Assembly (NCBI RefSeq): GCF_007994075.1
Contig: NZ_VIWU01000001.1
Coordinates: forward strand, 5,270,001-5,334,000
Source of the DNA: Pseudonocardia hierapolitana
Lineage (GTDB): Bacteria > Actinomycetota > Actinomycetes > Mycobacteriales > Pseudonocardiaceae
Reading direction: 5' to 3'
Length of the DNA: 64,000 bases
Shown here: positions 8,581 through 16,782 of the stretch, in pieces
Numbering within the stretch: the stretch's first letter is position 1
Layout: each line of letters opens with the position of its first letter
Notes under the pieces: generated by a model
Seen by the model: only the letters and a program-made list of their open reading frames with translations
The model's database searches: none
What the model was told of the DNA's origin: nothing
Program-made: the position numbers and the translations under genes

Positions 8581-9566
8581 GCCGCATGCGGGTGGGTACG
8601 GCGGCGGTGGCGGCAGCGATCGCGCTGATCACCGCCGGCTGCGGTGGCAGCGGGACGATCGGGCAGAACCAGGGGGGTCAGGCGGAGCCCCCGGCCAACA
8701 AGAACCTGGTGCTGCTGCCGGGCGTCAAGGCCGAGCCGTTCTACATCTCGATGGAGTGCGGCGCCCAGGAGGAGGCGGCCAAGCTGGGCTACCAGCTCAC
8801 CACGCAGGCCCCCGACCAGTTCGAGGCGGCGCTGCAGACCCCGATCGTCACGGGCGTGCTCGCCACCCGTCCGGCGGGCGTGCTGATCGCGCCCACCGAC
8901 GACGTCGCGCTCGCCAACCCGATGACCCAGCTCAAGGGCGCGGGTATCAAGGTCGTCGAGGTCGACACCCGGCTGCAGGACGAGTCGGTGGCGTTGTCGA
9001 CGGTGTCCTCGAACAACGAGCAGGGCGGGCGGCTCGCCGCGCAGACCGTGGCGCAGCTGATCGGGGACACGGGCAAGGTGATGGTGCTCAACACGAAGGC
9101 AGGCACCTCCACCACCGACGCCCGGGCCCGGGGGTTCGAGGAGGAGATCGCCAAGCACCCCGGCATCACCTACCTGGGGCAGGAGTACACCGACAACCAG
9201 CCGGCGGTGGCGGCGCAGAAGGTGTCGGCGAAGCTGTCCAGCGACCCGGATCTCGCCGCCGTGTTCGCCACCAACCTCAACTCCGGCGAGGGCGCGGCCA
9301 CCGGCCTGCGCAACGCGGGAAAGACCGAGCAGGTGCGCCTCGTCGGGTTCGACGCGAGCCCGAACCAGGTCGAGGACCTGCGCGCCGGGGAGGTGTCGGC
9401 CCTGATCGCGCAGGACCCCGCCACGATCGGGCGCCAGGGCGTGCAGCAGGTCGTCGCCGCGATCGAGGGCAAGCCGGTGCAGCGGGAGATCCAGACCGAT
9501 CTGATCGCGCTCACCCAGGCCGACATGGACGCGAACTCGCAGTACTTCTACAAGACGGCCTGCTGA
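8577..9566 (+). CDS. Sugar-binding lipoprotein of ABC importer (periplasmic-binding-protein type 4 domain)
   Basis: A 329-residue extracytoplasmic binding protein. The N-terminus has a signal peptide ending in the lipobox ITAGC (Cys near residue 22), followed by a Gly/Ser/Gln-rich linker. The body is a two-lobed ribose-binding-like fold: PTDDVALANP, VDTRL, NEQGGRLAA, and FDASPNQVEDLRAG near the end. It delivers a sugar to the FrcC/FrcA-like pair upstream. ATG at 8577 overlaps the mini-ORF stop. Confidence 0.93.
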   Translation: MSRMRVGTAAVAAAIALITAGCGGSGTIGQNQGGQAEPPANKNLVLLPGVKAEPFYISMECGAQEEAAKLGYQLTTQAPDQFEAALQTPIVTGVLATRPAGVLIAPTDDVALANPMTQLKGAGIKVVEVDTRLQDESVALSTVSSNNEQGGRLAAQTVAQLIGDTGKVMVLNTKAGTSTTDARARGFEEEIAKHPGITYLGQEYTDNQPAVAAQKVSAKLSSDPDLAAVFATNLNSGEGAATGLRNAGKTEQVRLVGFDASPNQVEDLRAGEVSALIAQDPATIGRQGVQQVVAAIEGKPVQREIQTDLIALTQADMDANSQYFYKTAC

Positions 9567-9606
9567 TCCGGCATAACGTCGCAGCAGCGGGCTGCGAGAG
9601 GTCACC

Positions 9607-10505
9607 ATGACCACCCTCGACGCCCGCGAGCTGTACCGCCGTGCCTCGGCGGAGTTCACCGCGCGCGTCCACCGCGTCGGCGACCGGTGGACCGCGCCGA
9701 CCCCGTGCGCGGGCTGGGACGTCCGCGCGCTGGTCCGGCATCTCGTCGAGGAGGAGCGGTGGGCCCCGCCCCTCCTCGACGGCGCCACGATCGCCGAGGT
9801 CGGTGACCGGTTCGCCGGGGACCTGCTCGGCGCCGATCCGGTCGCGGCGGTGGACGACGCCGCGCCGCGGGCCGTGTCCGCCGTCGAGTCCGGCGAGGCC
9901 CTGACCCGGACGGTGCACCTGTCGTTCGGCGACGTGCCGGGCCAGGAGTACGTCATGCAGCTCGCGGCCGACCACCTGGTGCACGCCTGGGACCTCGGGC
10001 AGGCGCTCGGCGACGACTCCGCGCTCGACGCGGACGCCGTCGCGACCGTCCGCGAGTGGTTCGCGTCGATCGAGCCGCTCTACCGGCGCGTGGGCGTCAT
10101 CGGGCCCCGTGCCGCGCTGCCGGACGCCGCAGGCCCGCAGGACGAGCTGCTCGCGATGTTCGGCCGGAGTCCGGCCCTCGCCGCGGTGCAGCGGTTCAAC
10201 GCCGCGTTCGGCGCGAAGGACGTCGACGCGATCATGGCGGCGATGACGCCGGACTGCGTCTTCGAGGACACCACGGCGCCGGACGGCACGCGCCACGTCG
10301 GGGCGGCCGCGGTGCGGTCGGCGTGGACGTCCCTGTTCACCGGGGCGCCGGACGCGCGGTTCACCGTCGAGGAGATCGTCCCGGCGGGGGACCGGGTCGT
10401 CAGCGGTGGCGCTACGAGTGGGGCGACGGGCACGTCCGGGGCGTGGACGTGTTCACGGTGCGGGACGGACGGGTCGCGGAGAAGCTGTCCTACGTGAAGG
10501 GGTGA
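9607..10505 (+). pseudogene. DinB-like/TIGR03086 plus SnoaL-like fusion, frameshifted near 10400
   Basis: The first 190 residues from ATG 9607 resemble TIGR03086/mycothiol-dependent DinB-like proteins (TPCAGWDVRALVRHLVEE and DHLVHAWDLGQALG). The rest is a SnoaL-like domain (VQRFNAAFGAKDVDAIMAAM). The reading frame turns into nonsense after VPAGDRVVS and stops at 10497. One frame over, the expected SnoaL ending follows at once (WRYEWGDGH, VDVFTVRDGRVAEKLSYVKG) and stops at 10505. So a single base seems missing around 10400-10406. This is either a real frameshift or an assembly error. A mycothiol-linked role is an inference from the first domain. Confidence 0.75.
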
Positions 10506-10551
10506 CACCTCCTAGTGCAGACAGCCATACTGCAATCTGCACTAGGAGGTG
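10506..10551. promoter_or_regulatory. Perfect 16-bp inverted repeat, probable PadR operator
   Basis: CACCTCCTAGTGCAGA (10506-10521) and its exact reverse complement (10536-10551) flank a 14-nt centre. The right arm contains the AGGAGG ribosome-binding site of the PadR gene, so a bound repressor would cover the translation start. In the mRNA the arms could also form a stem that hides the ribosome-binding site. Confidence 0.85.
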
Positions 10552-10554
10552 GTG

Positions 10555-11151
10555 ATGTCCTTGCAGCGCGCCGACCGGGACCTGCCGGCGCTCACGGTGC
10601 TCGCCCTGCTCATGACGGGGCCGAGGCACACGTACGAGATGCACCGGCTGATGGTCGACACGCACAAGGACTTCGTGACCGGGCTGCCGCGCAGCATGTA
10701 CCACGCCGTCGAGCGGCTGCTGCGCGCCGAGCTGATCGAGGTGGTGCGCACCGATCGGACGGAGGGACGTCCCGAGCGCACCGTGTACGGACTCACCGAC
10801 GCCGGCCGGGCCGAGCTGGTGGAGCGGGTGCGGCGGCTGCTCGAGCACCCCGACCCGGACGCCACGCTGTTCGTCGCCGCTCTGTCGTTCCTGGCCTGCC
10901 TGCCGGTGCCGCAGGCGCGGGCCGCGCTCGACGTGCGCCGAGCCGAGCTGCACCGGCGGATCGACGGCGCGCGGGCAGCGCTCGCCGAGGTCGTGCACCT
11001 GCCGCGCCTGCTGCTCGTGGAGACCGAGTTCGAGATCGCGCGCCTCGCGGCCGAACGCGACTGGGTGGCCGGGTTGCTCGCCGACATCGACAGCGGCCGG
11101 CTCGACTGGCCGGCCGACATCCGGGAGCTGGAGGTACCGCCCGTGACGTAG
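10555..11151 (+). CDS. PadR-family transcriptional regulator
   Basis: A 198-residue regulator. The N-terminal winged helix (LTVLALLMTGPRHTYEMHRLM, then RSMYHAVERLLRAELIE and RTVYGLTDAGRAEL) is a clear PadR domain; the C-terminal half is helical, as in the longer PadR type with a Vir_act_alpha_C-like dimerisation region. ATG at 10555 sits five bases after AGGAGG; two in-frame GTG codons just upstream are alternatives. The perfect inverted repeat over its ribosome-binding site argues for autoregulation. Likely targets are itself and the frameshifted gene just before it. The ligand is unknown. Confidence 0.9.
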   Translation: MSLQRADRDLPALTVLALLMTGPRHTYEMHRLMVDTHKDFVTGLPRSMYHAVERLLRAELIEVVRTDRTEGRPERTVYGLTDAGRAELVERVRRLLEHPDPDATLFVAALSFLACLPVPQARAALDVRRAELHRRIDGARAALAEVVHLPRLLLVETEFEIARLAAERDWVAGLLADIDSGRLDWPADIRELEVPPVT

Positions 11152-11158
11152 CCGAGAG

Positions 11159-11198
11159 CGGCCCGGGCGGAGGCGTTGCCCCGCCCTCGCCCGGGCCG
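11159..11198 (+). terminator. Hairpin terminator after padR gene
   Basis: CGGCCCGGGCG (11159-11169) pairs perfectly with 11188-11198 across an 18-nt loop, 8 bp after the PadR stop codon. There is no U-run, as is usual in high-GC actinobacteria. Confidence 0.7.
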
Positions 11199-11298
11199 GA
11201 ACCGCTTCGGCGACCGCAGCCGCGCTCCACGGGAACTGCACCGGTGAGGGTACGGCGTCGCGGTCGCGCCGACCCACACTCATCGGAAGGAACCCGAC

Positions 11299-11688
11299 AT
11301 GCCCACGTCCGTCGAGGACACCTTGACCCGCCTCGCCGCCGCCTGGAACGACGGCGACGCCACCGCCTACGCCGACCTGTTCACGACCGACGCCACCTAC
11401 GTCGTGTTCGACGGCACCGTCGTGCGCGGCCGCACCGCCATCGAGGAGGGCCACCGCGCGCTGTTCGCCGGCCCGCTGCGCGGCTTCCGGATGGAGCCGC
11501 CGACGGCCGCCGTTCCGGTCCGGTACCTGGGCGCGGACGTCGCGCACGTGCTCGCCACGGGCGGCACCCGCCCGCCGGGGCAGGAGGACCAGCCCGCCGA
11601 CCGGGCATCGATCGTCTCGTTCGTGCTGGTGTGCGACGAGGGCGACTGGAAGATCGCCGCGTTCCAGAACACGAGAGCGCAGCGGTGA
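11299..11688 (+). CDS. SgcJ/EcaC-family SnoaL-like (NTF2-fold) protein
   Basis: A 129-residue single-domain NTF2-like protein of the SgcJ/EcaC (DUF4440-related) family: TLTRLAAAWNDGDATAYADLFTTDATYV, then GRTAIEEGHRALF and SFVLVCDEGDWKIAAFQNT. Such proteins bind or rearrange small hydrophobic molecules; no catalytic assignment is possible. ATG at 11299 follows GGAAGGAA. It lies alone between two strong hairpins, so it is probably its own transcript. Confidence 0.85.
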   Translation: MPTSVEDTLTRLAAAWNDGDATAYADLFTTDATYVVFDGTVVRGRTAIEEGHRALFAGPLRGFRMEPPTAAVPVRYLGADVAHVLATGGTRPPGQEDQPADRASIVSFVLVCDEGDWKIAAFQNTRAQR

Positions 11689-11731
11689 CCTGACGGTCCT
11701 CCGGGGTGCCGCGCGGCGGGCCCGGGAACGC

Positions 11732-11760
11732 CCCCCGGCGCGACTCCGTCGCGCCGGGGG
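11732..11760 (+). terminator. Strong hairpin terminator (13-bp arms, 3-nt loop)
   Basis: CCCCCGGCGCGAC (11732-11744) pairs perfectly with 11748-11760, 43 bp after the SnoaL-like gene. No U-run follows. Confidence 0.8.
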
Positions 11761-11805
11761 AGCCGAGGCATAGGTCGATCTGCGCCGGGTCGGCAGGATG
11801 GCGGG

Positions 11806-12654
11806 GTGACCGGGGAATCGTCCTACGTCGAGCGCCCGCCGACGCCTGCGCTCGCCGCGTTCGCATCGTCCGTCTGGATCCAACAGGTGGGCGACCGGCC
11901 GGTGGCGCAGCGACACGTGCCACACGGCGGCGCCGACGTGCGTTGCGTGCTCGGTGAGCAGCCCCGGCTGCTCGGGCCCCTGACCGCGGCGACGTACCGG
12001 GAGATCCCGGCGGGAGGCACGGTCGTCGGGGTGCGGCTGCGCCCGGGTGTGGTCGGTGGTCTCGCCGGGATGCCGGCCGACGAGCTGGTCGATCAGGACG
12101 TCGCGGGTACCGACCTCTGGCGTGACCTGGGCCGCCTGACGGACGCCCTCGGGGACGCCGTGACCCCGCGGGTCGCGCTGGGTCAGCTCCAGTCGTTCCT
12201 CGCGCGGTCCGCCGGCGAACCGGACCCGTTGGTGGACGAGGCCGTCCGGAACCTCATGCCCTGGCACGGCCGCGGGACGGCCGCCCTGCCCGCGTTGCTG
12301 TCGATCTCCGAGCGCCAGTTGCGGCGCCGCTGCCGGGCAGCGGTCGGCGTCGGCCCCAAGGAGCTGCACCGCATCCTGCGGTTCCAGGGATTCATCGCCC
12401 GCGTTCAGGCATCGGTCGCCCTGCAGGGGGGCTCGGACGCCGGTCTCGCACGGTGGGCCGTCGAGGCCGGGTACCACGACCAGGCACACCTCAGCCGCGA
12501 GTGCCGCAGGTTACTGGGCGCAACGCCCGGCGAGGTGCTCGCGCAGTACGGCGCGGCGTGCTCCTGCGGGCACGACCACGCCGCGTCCTACGTCCCGATG
12601 CTCCGGGGCGTGGATGGCCGTTCCGTACAAGAGCGGCGGCCGGTTCCCGCCTAG
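11806..12654 (+). CDS. AraC-family transcriptional regulator
   Basis: A 282-residue AraC-type activator. The N-terminal 150 residues match the DUF6597-type sensor domain often paired with AraC helices (ERPPTPALAAFASSVW, VGVRLRPGVVGGLAGM). The C-terminal part holds two helix-turn-helix motifs (LSISERQLRRRCRAAVGVGPKELHRI; AVEAGYHDQAHLSREC). GTG at 11806 is the start. A Cys/His cluster near the C-terminus (ACSCGHDH) could bind metal; that is speculative. It may control the reductase genes downstream, which run in the same direction. Confidence 0.88.
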   Translation: MTGESSYVERPPTPALAAFASSVWIQQVGDRPVAQRHVPHGGADVRCVLGEQPRLLGPLTAATYREIPAGGTVVGVRLRPGVVGGLAGMPADELVDQDVAGTDLWRDLGRLTDALGDAVTPRVALGQLQSFLARSAGEPDPLVDEAVRNLMPWHGRGTAALPALLSISERQLRRRCRAAVGVGPKELHRILRFQGFIARVQASVALQGGSDAGLARWAVEAGYHDQAHLSRECRRLLGATPGEVLAQYGAACSCGHDHAASYVPMLRGVDGRSVQERRPVPA

Positions 12655-12714
12655 CGTCGAGATCATGCGACTGGGCGACGCGATCACGCAGCATCACGGG
12701 TCGGAGGGCTGCGG

Positions 12715-13665
12715 ATGATCCTCATCACCGGCGGCATGGGTTCCATCGGGTCGCACACCGCACGGGCGCTGCTCGACATGGGTGAGTCCGTCGTGCTCAC
12801 CGCGCACCGGTCCACCCGGCTGCCCGACCACCTCGCCGACGAGCCCGCAGGCCGGGTCGTGGTCGAGCCGCTGGACACCACGGACGAGGCGGCCTTCCTC
12901 GACATCGGGAAGCGGCACGAGATCACCGGCATCGTGCACCTCGCGGCGGCCCGCTACGACCTGCCCGACCCGGTCGAGTACCTCCGCGCCGACGCCATCG
13001 GCCTGCTCAACGCGCTGAAGGCGGCGACGGTGTGGGGGGTGCGTCGGTTCTCCGTCGCCAGCAGCATCGCCGTGTACATGGGCGTGGACGAGGTCCCGCT
13101 GCGCGAGGACGCCCCGCTGCCCGTGGTGGCGGCGCACCAGATCCCGGTGTTCAAGAAGACCGCGGAACTGTTCGCCGCGCTGACCGGCGACAGCGCCGGG
13201 TTCGAGACGGTGAGCCTGCGGATCGGCACCATCTGGGGCCCCCTCGGCGTGCCCGACAACCCCTTCACCCCGCTGCCCCGCCTGATCAGCGCGGCGGTCT
13301 GGGGCGAGGACCCCGATCTCACCCCGCCCCGTCCGCCCGCGTACGCCGAGGACGCCACCGACCTCTGCTACGTGAAGGACTGCGGGCGGGCCATCGCGCT
13401 GCTCATGCTCGCGGACCGCCTCGGGCACCGCGTCTACAACGTCTCCAGCGGACGGCTCGTGCCGTACCGCGAGGTCGTCGACGCGATCAACGCCGCCGTT
13501 CCCGGCGCGGACATCACCCTGCCGGAGGGTCGCAATCCCGACCGGCCCCCGGACAACTACCTCGACATCACCCGCCTGCGGGCGGACACCGGCTTCCGGC
13601 CGGAGTACGACGTCGACCGTGCCGTACCGGACTACGTCGCCTGGCTGCGGGCCCACGATCGCTAG
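12715..13665 (+). CDS. Extended SDR: NAD-dependent epimerase/dehydratase-like, no catalytic Tyr-x3-Lys
   Basis: A 316-residue extended short-chain dehydrogenase. The Rossmann motif [12 protein letters not shown] is intact near residues 5-16, and SSIAVYMG matches the usual Ser region. Where the YxxxK pair should be, the sequence reads [15 protein letters not shown], with no tyrosine four residues before either lysine. It may therefore bind NAD(P) without classic dehydrogenation, or use another residue. The C-terminus ([18 protein letters not shown]) is normal for the family. ATG at 12715. It is followed closely by an FMN/F420-type protein and a RibD-like reductase, suggesting a small redox set. 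Confidence 0.85.
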   Translation: MILITGGMGSIGSHTARALLDMGESVVLTAHRSTRLPDHLADEPAGRVVVEPLDTTDEAAFLDIGKRHEITGIVHLAAARYDLPDPVEYLRADAIGLLNALKAATVWGVRRFSVASSIAVYMGVDEVPLREDAPLPVVAAHQIPVFKKTAELFAALTGDSAGFETVSLRIGTIWGPLGVPDNPFTPLPRLISAAVWGEDPDLTPPRPPAYAEDATDLCYVKDCGRAIALLMLADRLGHRVYNVSSGRLVPYREVVDAINAAVPGADITLPEGRNPDRPPDNYLDITRLRADTGFRPEYDVDRAVPDYVAWLRAHDR

Positions 13666-13688
13666 CCCAGACCTGGGGAAGGACCAGC

Positions 13689-14081
13689 ATGACCGCACTC
13701 GACGACGAGGCCCGCGCCCTTTTCGCCGGCCCGAACCTCGCCCACGTCGCCACGCTCCTGCCCGACGGCGCGCCGCACTCGGTTCCGGTGATGATCGACA
13801 TCGAGGGTGACCACCTCGTGTTCTTCACCTCGCCCCACTCGCGCAAGGGCCGCAACCTTGCGGCGGACGATCGCATCGCGATCTCCGTGACCGACCGGGA
13901 GGACCTGGTACGCAGCGTTCTCGTCCGTGGTCACGTCGTGAAACGCATCGGTGGCGATGCGGGCTGGGAGATCGTCGACCGCATCTTCGCCAAGTACACC
14001 GGCGGCCCGTACCCGCGGGGCGAGGAGCGCGAGGCGTACCTCGTGGAACCGGCGCACGTGACCGTCCCGACGTTCGGCTGA
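13689..14081 (+). CDS. PPOX-class (split-barrel) F420- or FMN-dependent oxidoreductase
   Basis: A 130-residue split-barrel protein of the pyridoxamine-phosphate-oxidase-like class. Seen are LAHVATLLPDGAPHSVPVMID, FFTSPHSRKGRNL and AISVTDRED, the usual arrangement in actinobacterial F420-binding PPOX proteins (TIGR03618-like). Cofactor F420 is an inference from the taxon. ATG at 13689 follows GGAAGGA. It lies 23 bp after the SDR gene and 9 bp before the reductase, so the three are likely one operon. Confidence 0.87.
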   Translation: MTALDDEARALFAGPNLAHVATLLPDGAPHSVPVMIDIEGDHLVFFTSPHSRKGRNLAADDRIAISVTDREDLVRSVLVRGHVVKRIGGDAGWEIVDRIFAKYTGGPYPRGEEREAYLVEPAHVTVPTFG

Positions 14082-14090
14082 GGAGCGCAG

Positions 14091-14687
14091 ATGGCCAGGG
14101 TCGTCATACAGGCGGTCGTCTCGGTGGACGGCTACATCGCCTACCCCGATGACACGGTCGGGCCGTTGTTCGACTGGTACTTCAACGGAGACACCGAGTT
14201 GTCCGCCCGGCCGAGCGGCTGGACGTTCAACGTCTCGCGGACCTCCGCCGCGTACGTCCAGCCGTTCTGGGACGCCATCGACGTCACGGTGATCGGCCGT
14301 CACCTGTTCGACACCACGAACGGCTGGGACGGCAAGCCGGCCGCCGGGGAGCAGCTGGTCGTCGTCACCCACCGGCCCCTGCCGCAGGAGTGGCTCGCCG
14401 ACCACCCGGACGCGCCGTTCCACACCGCCGACTCGGTCGAGGCGGGCATCGCGCTCGCCAAGAAGCTCGCGGGCGACGGTCTCGTCGCGGTGACCGCCGG
14501 CGACGTCGGCGGGCAGGCGTTCTCGGCAGGACTGGTCGACGAGGTCGCGATGGACGTCGTCCCGGTGGTCATGGGCGAAGGCGTGCGCTTCTTCGGCGGC
14601 CACACCGGGACGGTGCTCCTCGACGATCCCGACCAGGTGGTCCAGGGCGACCGCGTGCTGCACCTGCACTACACGATCAAACGCTGA
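14091..14687 (+). CDS. Dihydrofolate-reductase-family (RibD C-terminal-like) protein
   Basis: A 198-residue protein with the RibD_C/DHFR-like fold: IQAVVSVDGYIAY at the start, VIGRHLFDTTNGW in the middle, and DEVAMDVVPVVMGEGVRFF at the end. Actinobacterial relatives are NADPH-dependent reductases of unknown substrate rather than true folate enzymes. ATG at 14091 follows GAGGAGCG. It is the last gene of the probable SDR-PPOX-RibD-like operon and is closed by a perfect hairpin. Confidence 0.87.
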   Translation: MARVVIQAVVSVDGYIAYPDDTVGPLFDWYFNGDTELSARPSGWTFNVSRTSAAYVQPFWDAIDVTVIGRHLFDTTNGWDGKPAAGEQLVVVTHRPLPQEWLADHPDAPFHTADSVEAGIALAKKLAGDGLVAVTAGDVGGQAFSAGLVDEVAMDVVPVVMGEGVRFFGGHTGTVLLDDPDQVVQGDRVLHLHYTIKR

Positions 14688-14718
14688 CCCCGGTCGTCTG
14701 CGGTTCCTACATGGCCGT

Positions 14719-14752
14719 GTGTGGCGAGCCGGCCAGTTGCGGCTCGCCACAC
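14719..14752. terminator. Bidirectional hairpin between convergent genes
   Basis: GTGTGGCGAGCC (14719-14730) pairs perfectly with 14741-14752 across a 10-nt loop. It sits between the stop of the RibD-like gene (plus) and the stop of the tautomerase gene (minus). Confidence 0.85.
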
Positions 14753-14766
14753 TCACGCGACGGTGG

Positions 14767-15174
14767 CTAGCCGTTGAGCTGCCTGAGGGCGTCGACGATC
14801 TCCGGGTCGTCGGACTGCAGGCGTCCGGCGAATCCGGCCATCTCCAGCGGATAGTGGTTCATCATGATGAGTGTCTCGTCGGTGTTGGCCAGGCCGGAAT
14901 AGGCCTCGCTCACCGCCGCATGGATTCTGGCAGCCATCGCGCGTCGGGCGTCGATGCTGTTCAGCTCGGGAGCCTCCAGGAAGCACATCGGCCGGGGCGG
15001 CTCGGCTCCGACCCGCCCGTCCTGGGCGACGTTCTCGGCCGGGTACTCCCGCAGCCACACGCGGACGTCCTGGAAGTGGTAGGCCTCCTCGATCGCATCG
15101 CTGACCTGCCGCATCAGCTTCTGCTTGGTCCCTGCGTCGGCTCCGACCGGAGCTTCGATCATCAAAATCGGCAT
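14767..15174 (-). CDS. Tautomerase-superfamily protein (Pro1)
   Basis: A 135-residue protein starting M-P-I-L-M-I-E-A-P. Removal of Met would expose Pro1, the catalytic base of the 4-oxalocrotonate tautomerase superfamily. Length and the AxxAIH/LxNT pattern fit the cis-CaaD/MSAD-like single-chain trimeric branch with about 130-150 residues. The substrate is unknown; roles in aromatic or halogenated acid breakdown are known for the family. ATG at 15174. Its 5' end overlaps a longer plus-strand frame that carries a regulator remnant. Confidence 0.83.
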   Translation of the reverse strand: MPILMIEAPVGADAGTKQKLMRQVSDAIEEAYHFQDVRVWLREYPAENVAQDGRVGAEPPRPMCFLEAPELNSIDARRAMAARIHAAVSEAYSGLANTDETLIMMNHYPLEMAGFAGRLQSDDPEIVDALRQLNG

Positions 15175-15180
15175 CGTCGT

Positions 15181-15388
15181 CGCTGACAGCGAGTTGCAGG
15201 CGGTGCGATGCGAGCCCGAGTCCGGCGACGCGGTGTTGCGCAGCGACCCCGATACCTTCTCCGCGTTGCTGGCCGGCCGGCTCACCCTCGCCGCCGCCGA
15301 GGAGTCCGGCGCCGTGAGCCTGGAGGGCGACCGGGCCGCCGTCGAACGCGCGCTCCAGCTCTTCCCGGTGCCGGAACCGGTTGGCTGA
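15181..15388 (+). pseudogene. Remnant of a regulator C-terminus (SCP2-like domain)
   Basis: The plus frame ending at 15388 reads LQAVRCEPESGDAVLRSD, then ALLAGRLTLAAAEESG and SLEGDRAAVERALQLF. This pattern is the C-terminal SCP2-like tail found on many actinobacterial HxlR-type regulators. No winged helix precedes it; the frame upstream is the antisense of the tautomerase gene. It looks like the 3' fragment of a deleted gene. Coding content agrees in codon bias, but expression is unlikely. Confidence 0.55.
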
Positions 15389-15505
15389 CGATCCAGGCGC
15401 GGTGGGGCCTGTTGTGGGTGCGCCGTCCCGGCTCGGGCCGGACCGGCCCGGGGTTGATGTCGTGGCACCCCGGGTTCGCCGGTCCGGGTGCTGGGTCCCA
15501 GAAAC

Positions 15506-15855
15506 GCGACGGGCGAGGCGGGTTCGCGCTTTCCGGGACGCCTCGTGCGTGCTGCGGCGTGAAGGGGTGCGCCGTGAAGGGGTGCGCCGTGAAGGGGTGC
15601 GGAACCTGGGTGCCCGGGACGGGGGGTCCGGGGGGCGAAGCCCCTCCGGGTGGGGTCTGGGGGCTGCGCCCCCAGAAAAAGCGACGGGCGAGGCGGGTTC
15701 GCGCTTTCCCGGACGCCTCGTGCGTGCTGCGCCGTGAGGTTTCTGCGGAACCTGGGTGCCCGGGACGGGGGGTCCGGGGGGCGAAGCCCCTCCGGGTGGG
15801 GTCTGGGGGCTGCGCCCCCAGAAAAAACGACGGGCGAGGCAGGTTCGCGCTTTCC
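15506..15855. repeat. GC-rich repeat block: 109-bp direct duplication plus partial third copy
   Basis: The stretch 15601-15709 is repeated almost exactly at 15747-15855 (offset 146 bp), and part of it (15506-15550) occurs a third time. Within lie three 15-bp tandem units at 15556-15600 (GCCGTGAAGGGGTGC type). Each long copy has a perfect palindrome CTGGGGGCTGCGCCCCCAG (15657-15675 and 15803-15821) followed by A5-A6. It fills the space downstream of the tRNA pair; no gene is seen from 15389 to 15881. Confidence 0.9.
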
Positions 15856-15881
15856 GCGAACACACCTCGCCCACTCGCCCG

Positions 15882-15954
15882 TGCGCCGCCAGGGACTCGA
15901 ACCCCGAACCCGCTGGTTAAGAGCCAGCTGCTCTGCCAATTGAGCTAGCGGCGC
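15882..15954 (-). tRNA. tRNA-Lys (anticodon CTT)
   Basis: The minus strand folds as a 73-nt cloverleaf. The acceptor stem is GCGCCGC/GCGGCGC, the D arm AGCTCAATTGGCAGAGC, the anticodon stem GCTGG/CCAGC with loop CTCTTAA (anticodon complement at 15919-15921), and the T arm GGGTTCGAGTCCC-like. No CCA is encoded. It lies 83 bp downstream of tRNA-His. Confidence 0.95.
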
Positions 15955-16037
15955 CTGCCGTTGCGCCCTCCCGCTCGGCGCCCGGAAACGCTAACACGCG
16001 CTTCCGGAGGCCGTGCGGCGGGGGTGCCTCGGCATGG

Positions 16038-16111
16038 GGTGAGTGACGGGACTTGAACCCGCGACTTCCTGGACCACAACCAGGTGCTCTACCAGCTGAG
16101 CTACACCCACC
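16038..16111 (-). tRNA. tRNA-His (anticodon GTG)
   Basis: The acceptor stem GTGGGTG/CACTCAC is preceded by the extra G(-1) and followed by C73, the histidine identity pair. The anticodon loop is TTGTGGT (anticodon complement at 16075-16077), and the T loop GTTCAAG is normal. It sits just downstream of orn, the same order (orn, His, Lys) as in Mycobacterium tuberculosis. Confidence 0.96.
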
Positions 16112-16149
16112 ATGCGTTCCCGGCCTGGACCGGGGATGCGACATCAAGC

Positions 16150-16776
16150 TTAGCGTGGGGTCTGCGGGACCTCGAAGCGGGTTGCCGGGAGGCTCGCGGC
16201 GACGGCCTGGGCGGCCTCGGTGGTCGGTCCGGGAGGGGCCACGAACAGGGTGCGGCGGTAGTACTCGAGTTCGCGGATCGACTCCATGATGTCGGCGAGG
16301 GCGCGGTGGGCGAGGCCCTTCTCCGGCTTCGCGTAGAACACGCGGGGGTACCAGCGCCGCGCGAGCTCCTTGACGGAGCTGACGTCGACCATGCGGTAGT
16401 GCAGGTAGCCGTCGAGTGCCGGCATGTCGCGGGAGAGGAACGCGCGGTCGGTGGCGATCGAGTTGCCGGCGAGCGGGGCGCTGCGGGGGTCGGGCACGTG
16501 CCGGCGCACGTAGTCGAGCGCGAACTGCTCGGCCTCCGCGATGGTCACGGTGGAGGCGCGCACCGCGTCGGTGAGCCCGGATCGCTCGTGCATCTCGCGC
16601 ACGACCTCGGGCATGCCGGCGAGGGCGGTCTCGTCGGCGTGGATGACGAGGTCGACGCCTTCGCCGAGCACCCTGAGGTCGCCGTCGGTGACGAGTACGG
16701 CGATCTCGATGAGCGCGTCGCGCCCGAGGTCGAGCCCGGTCATCTCGCAGTCGATCCACACCAGACGGTCGGTCAC
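16150..16776 (-). CDS. orn: Oligoribonuclease
   Basis: A 208-residue DEDDh 3'-5' exonuclease that degrades nano-RNAs and pGpG to mononucleotides in the cytosol. The motifs are clear: [11 protein letters not shown] at the N-terminus (Asp9, Glu11), the second acidic motif around NSIATDRAF, and the final [11 protein letters not shown] with the catalytic His. Length fits bacterial Orn (about 180-215). GTG at 16776 is preceded at 6 nt by TAGTGT, so translation is probably leaderless. tRNA-His follows in the same direction. Confidence 0.96.
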   Translation of the reverse strand: MTDRLVWIDCEMTGLDLGRDALIEIAVLVTDGDLRVLGEGVDLVIHADETALAGMPEVVREMHERSGLTDAVRASTVTIAEAEQFALDYVRRHVPDPRSAPLAGNSIATDRAFLSRDMPALDGYLHYRMVDVSSVKELARRWYPRVFYAKPEKGLAHRALADIMESIRELEYYRRTLFVAPPGPTTEAAQAVAASLPATRFEVPQTPR

Positions 16777-16782
16777 GGCGCC

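Noticed and set aside
15657..15680. Rho-independent terminator (palindrome followed by a homopolymer run)
   Set aside because: The run is A on the plus strand; on the minus strand the T-run precedes the stem, so it is not a terminator in either direction.
15882..16111. Integration site (att) at the tRNA pair
   Set aside because: No integrase, no duplicated tRNA 3' end and no change in gene content beside the tRNAs.
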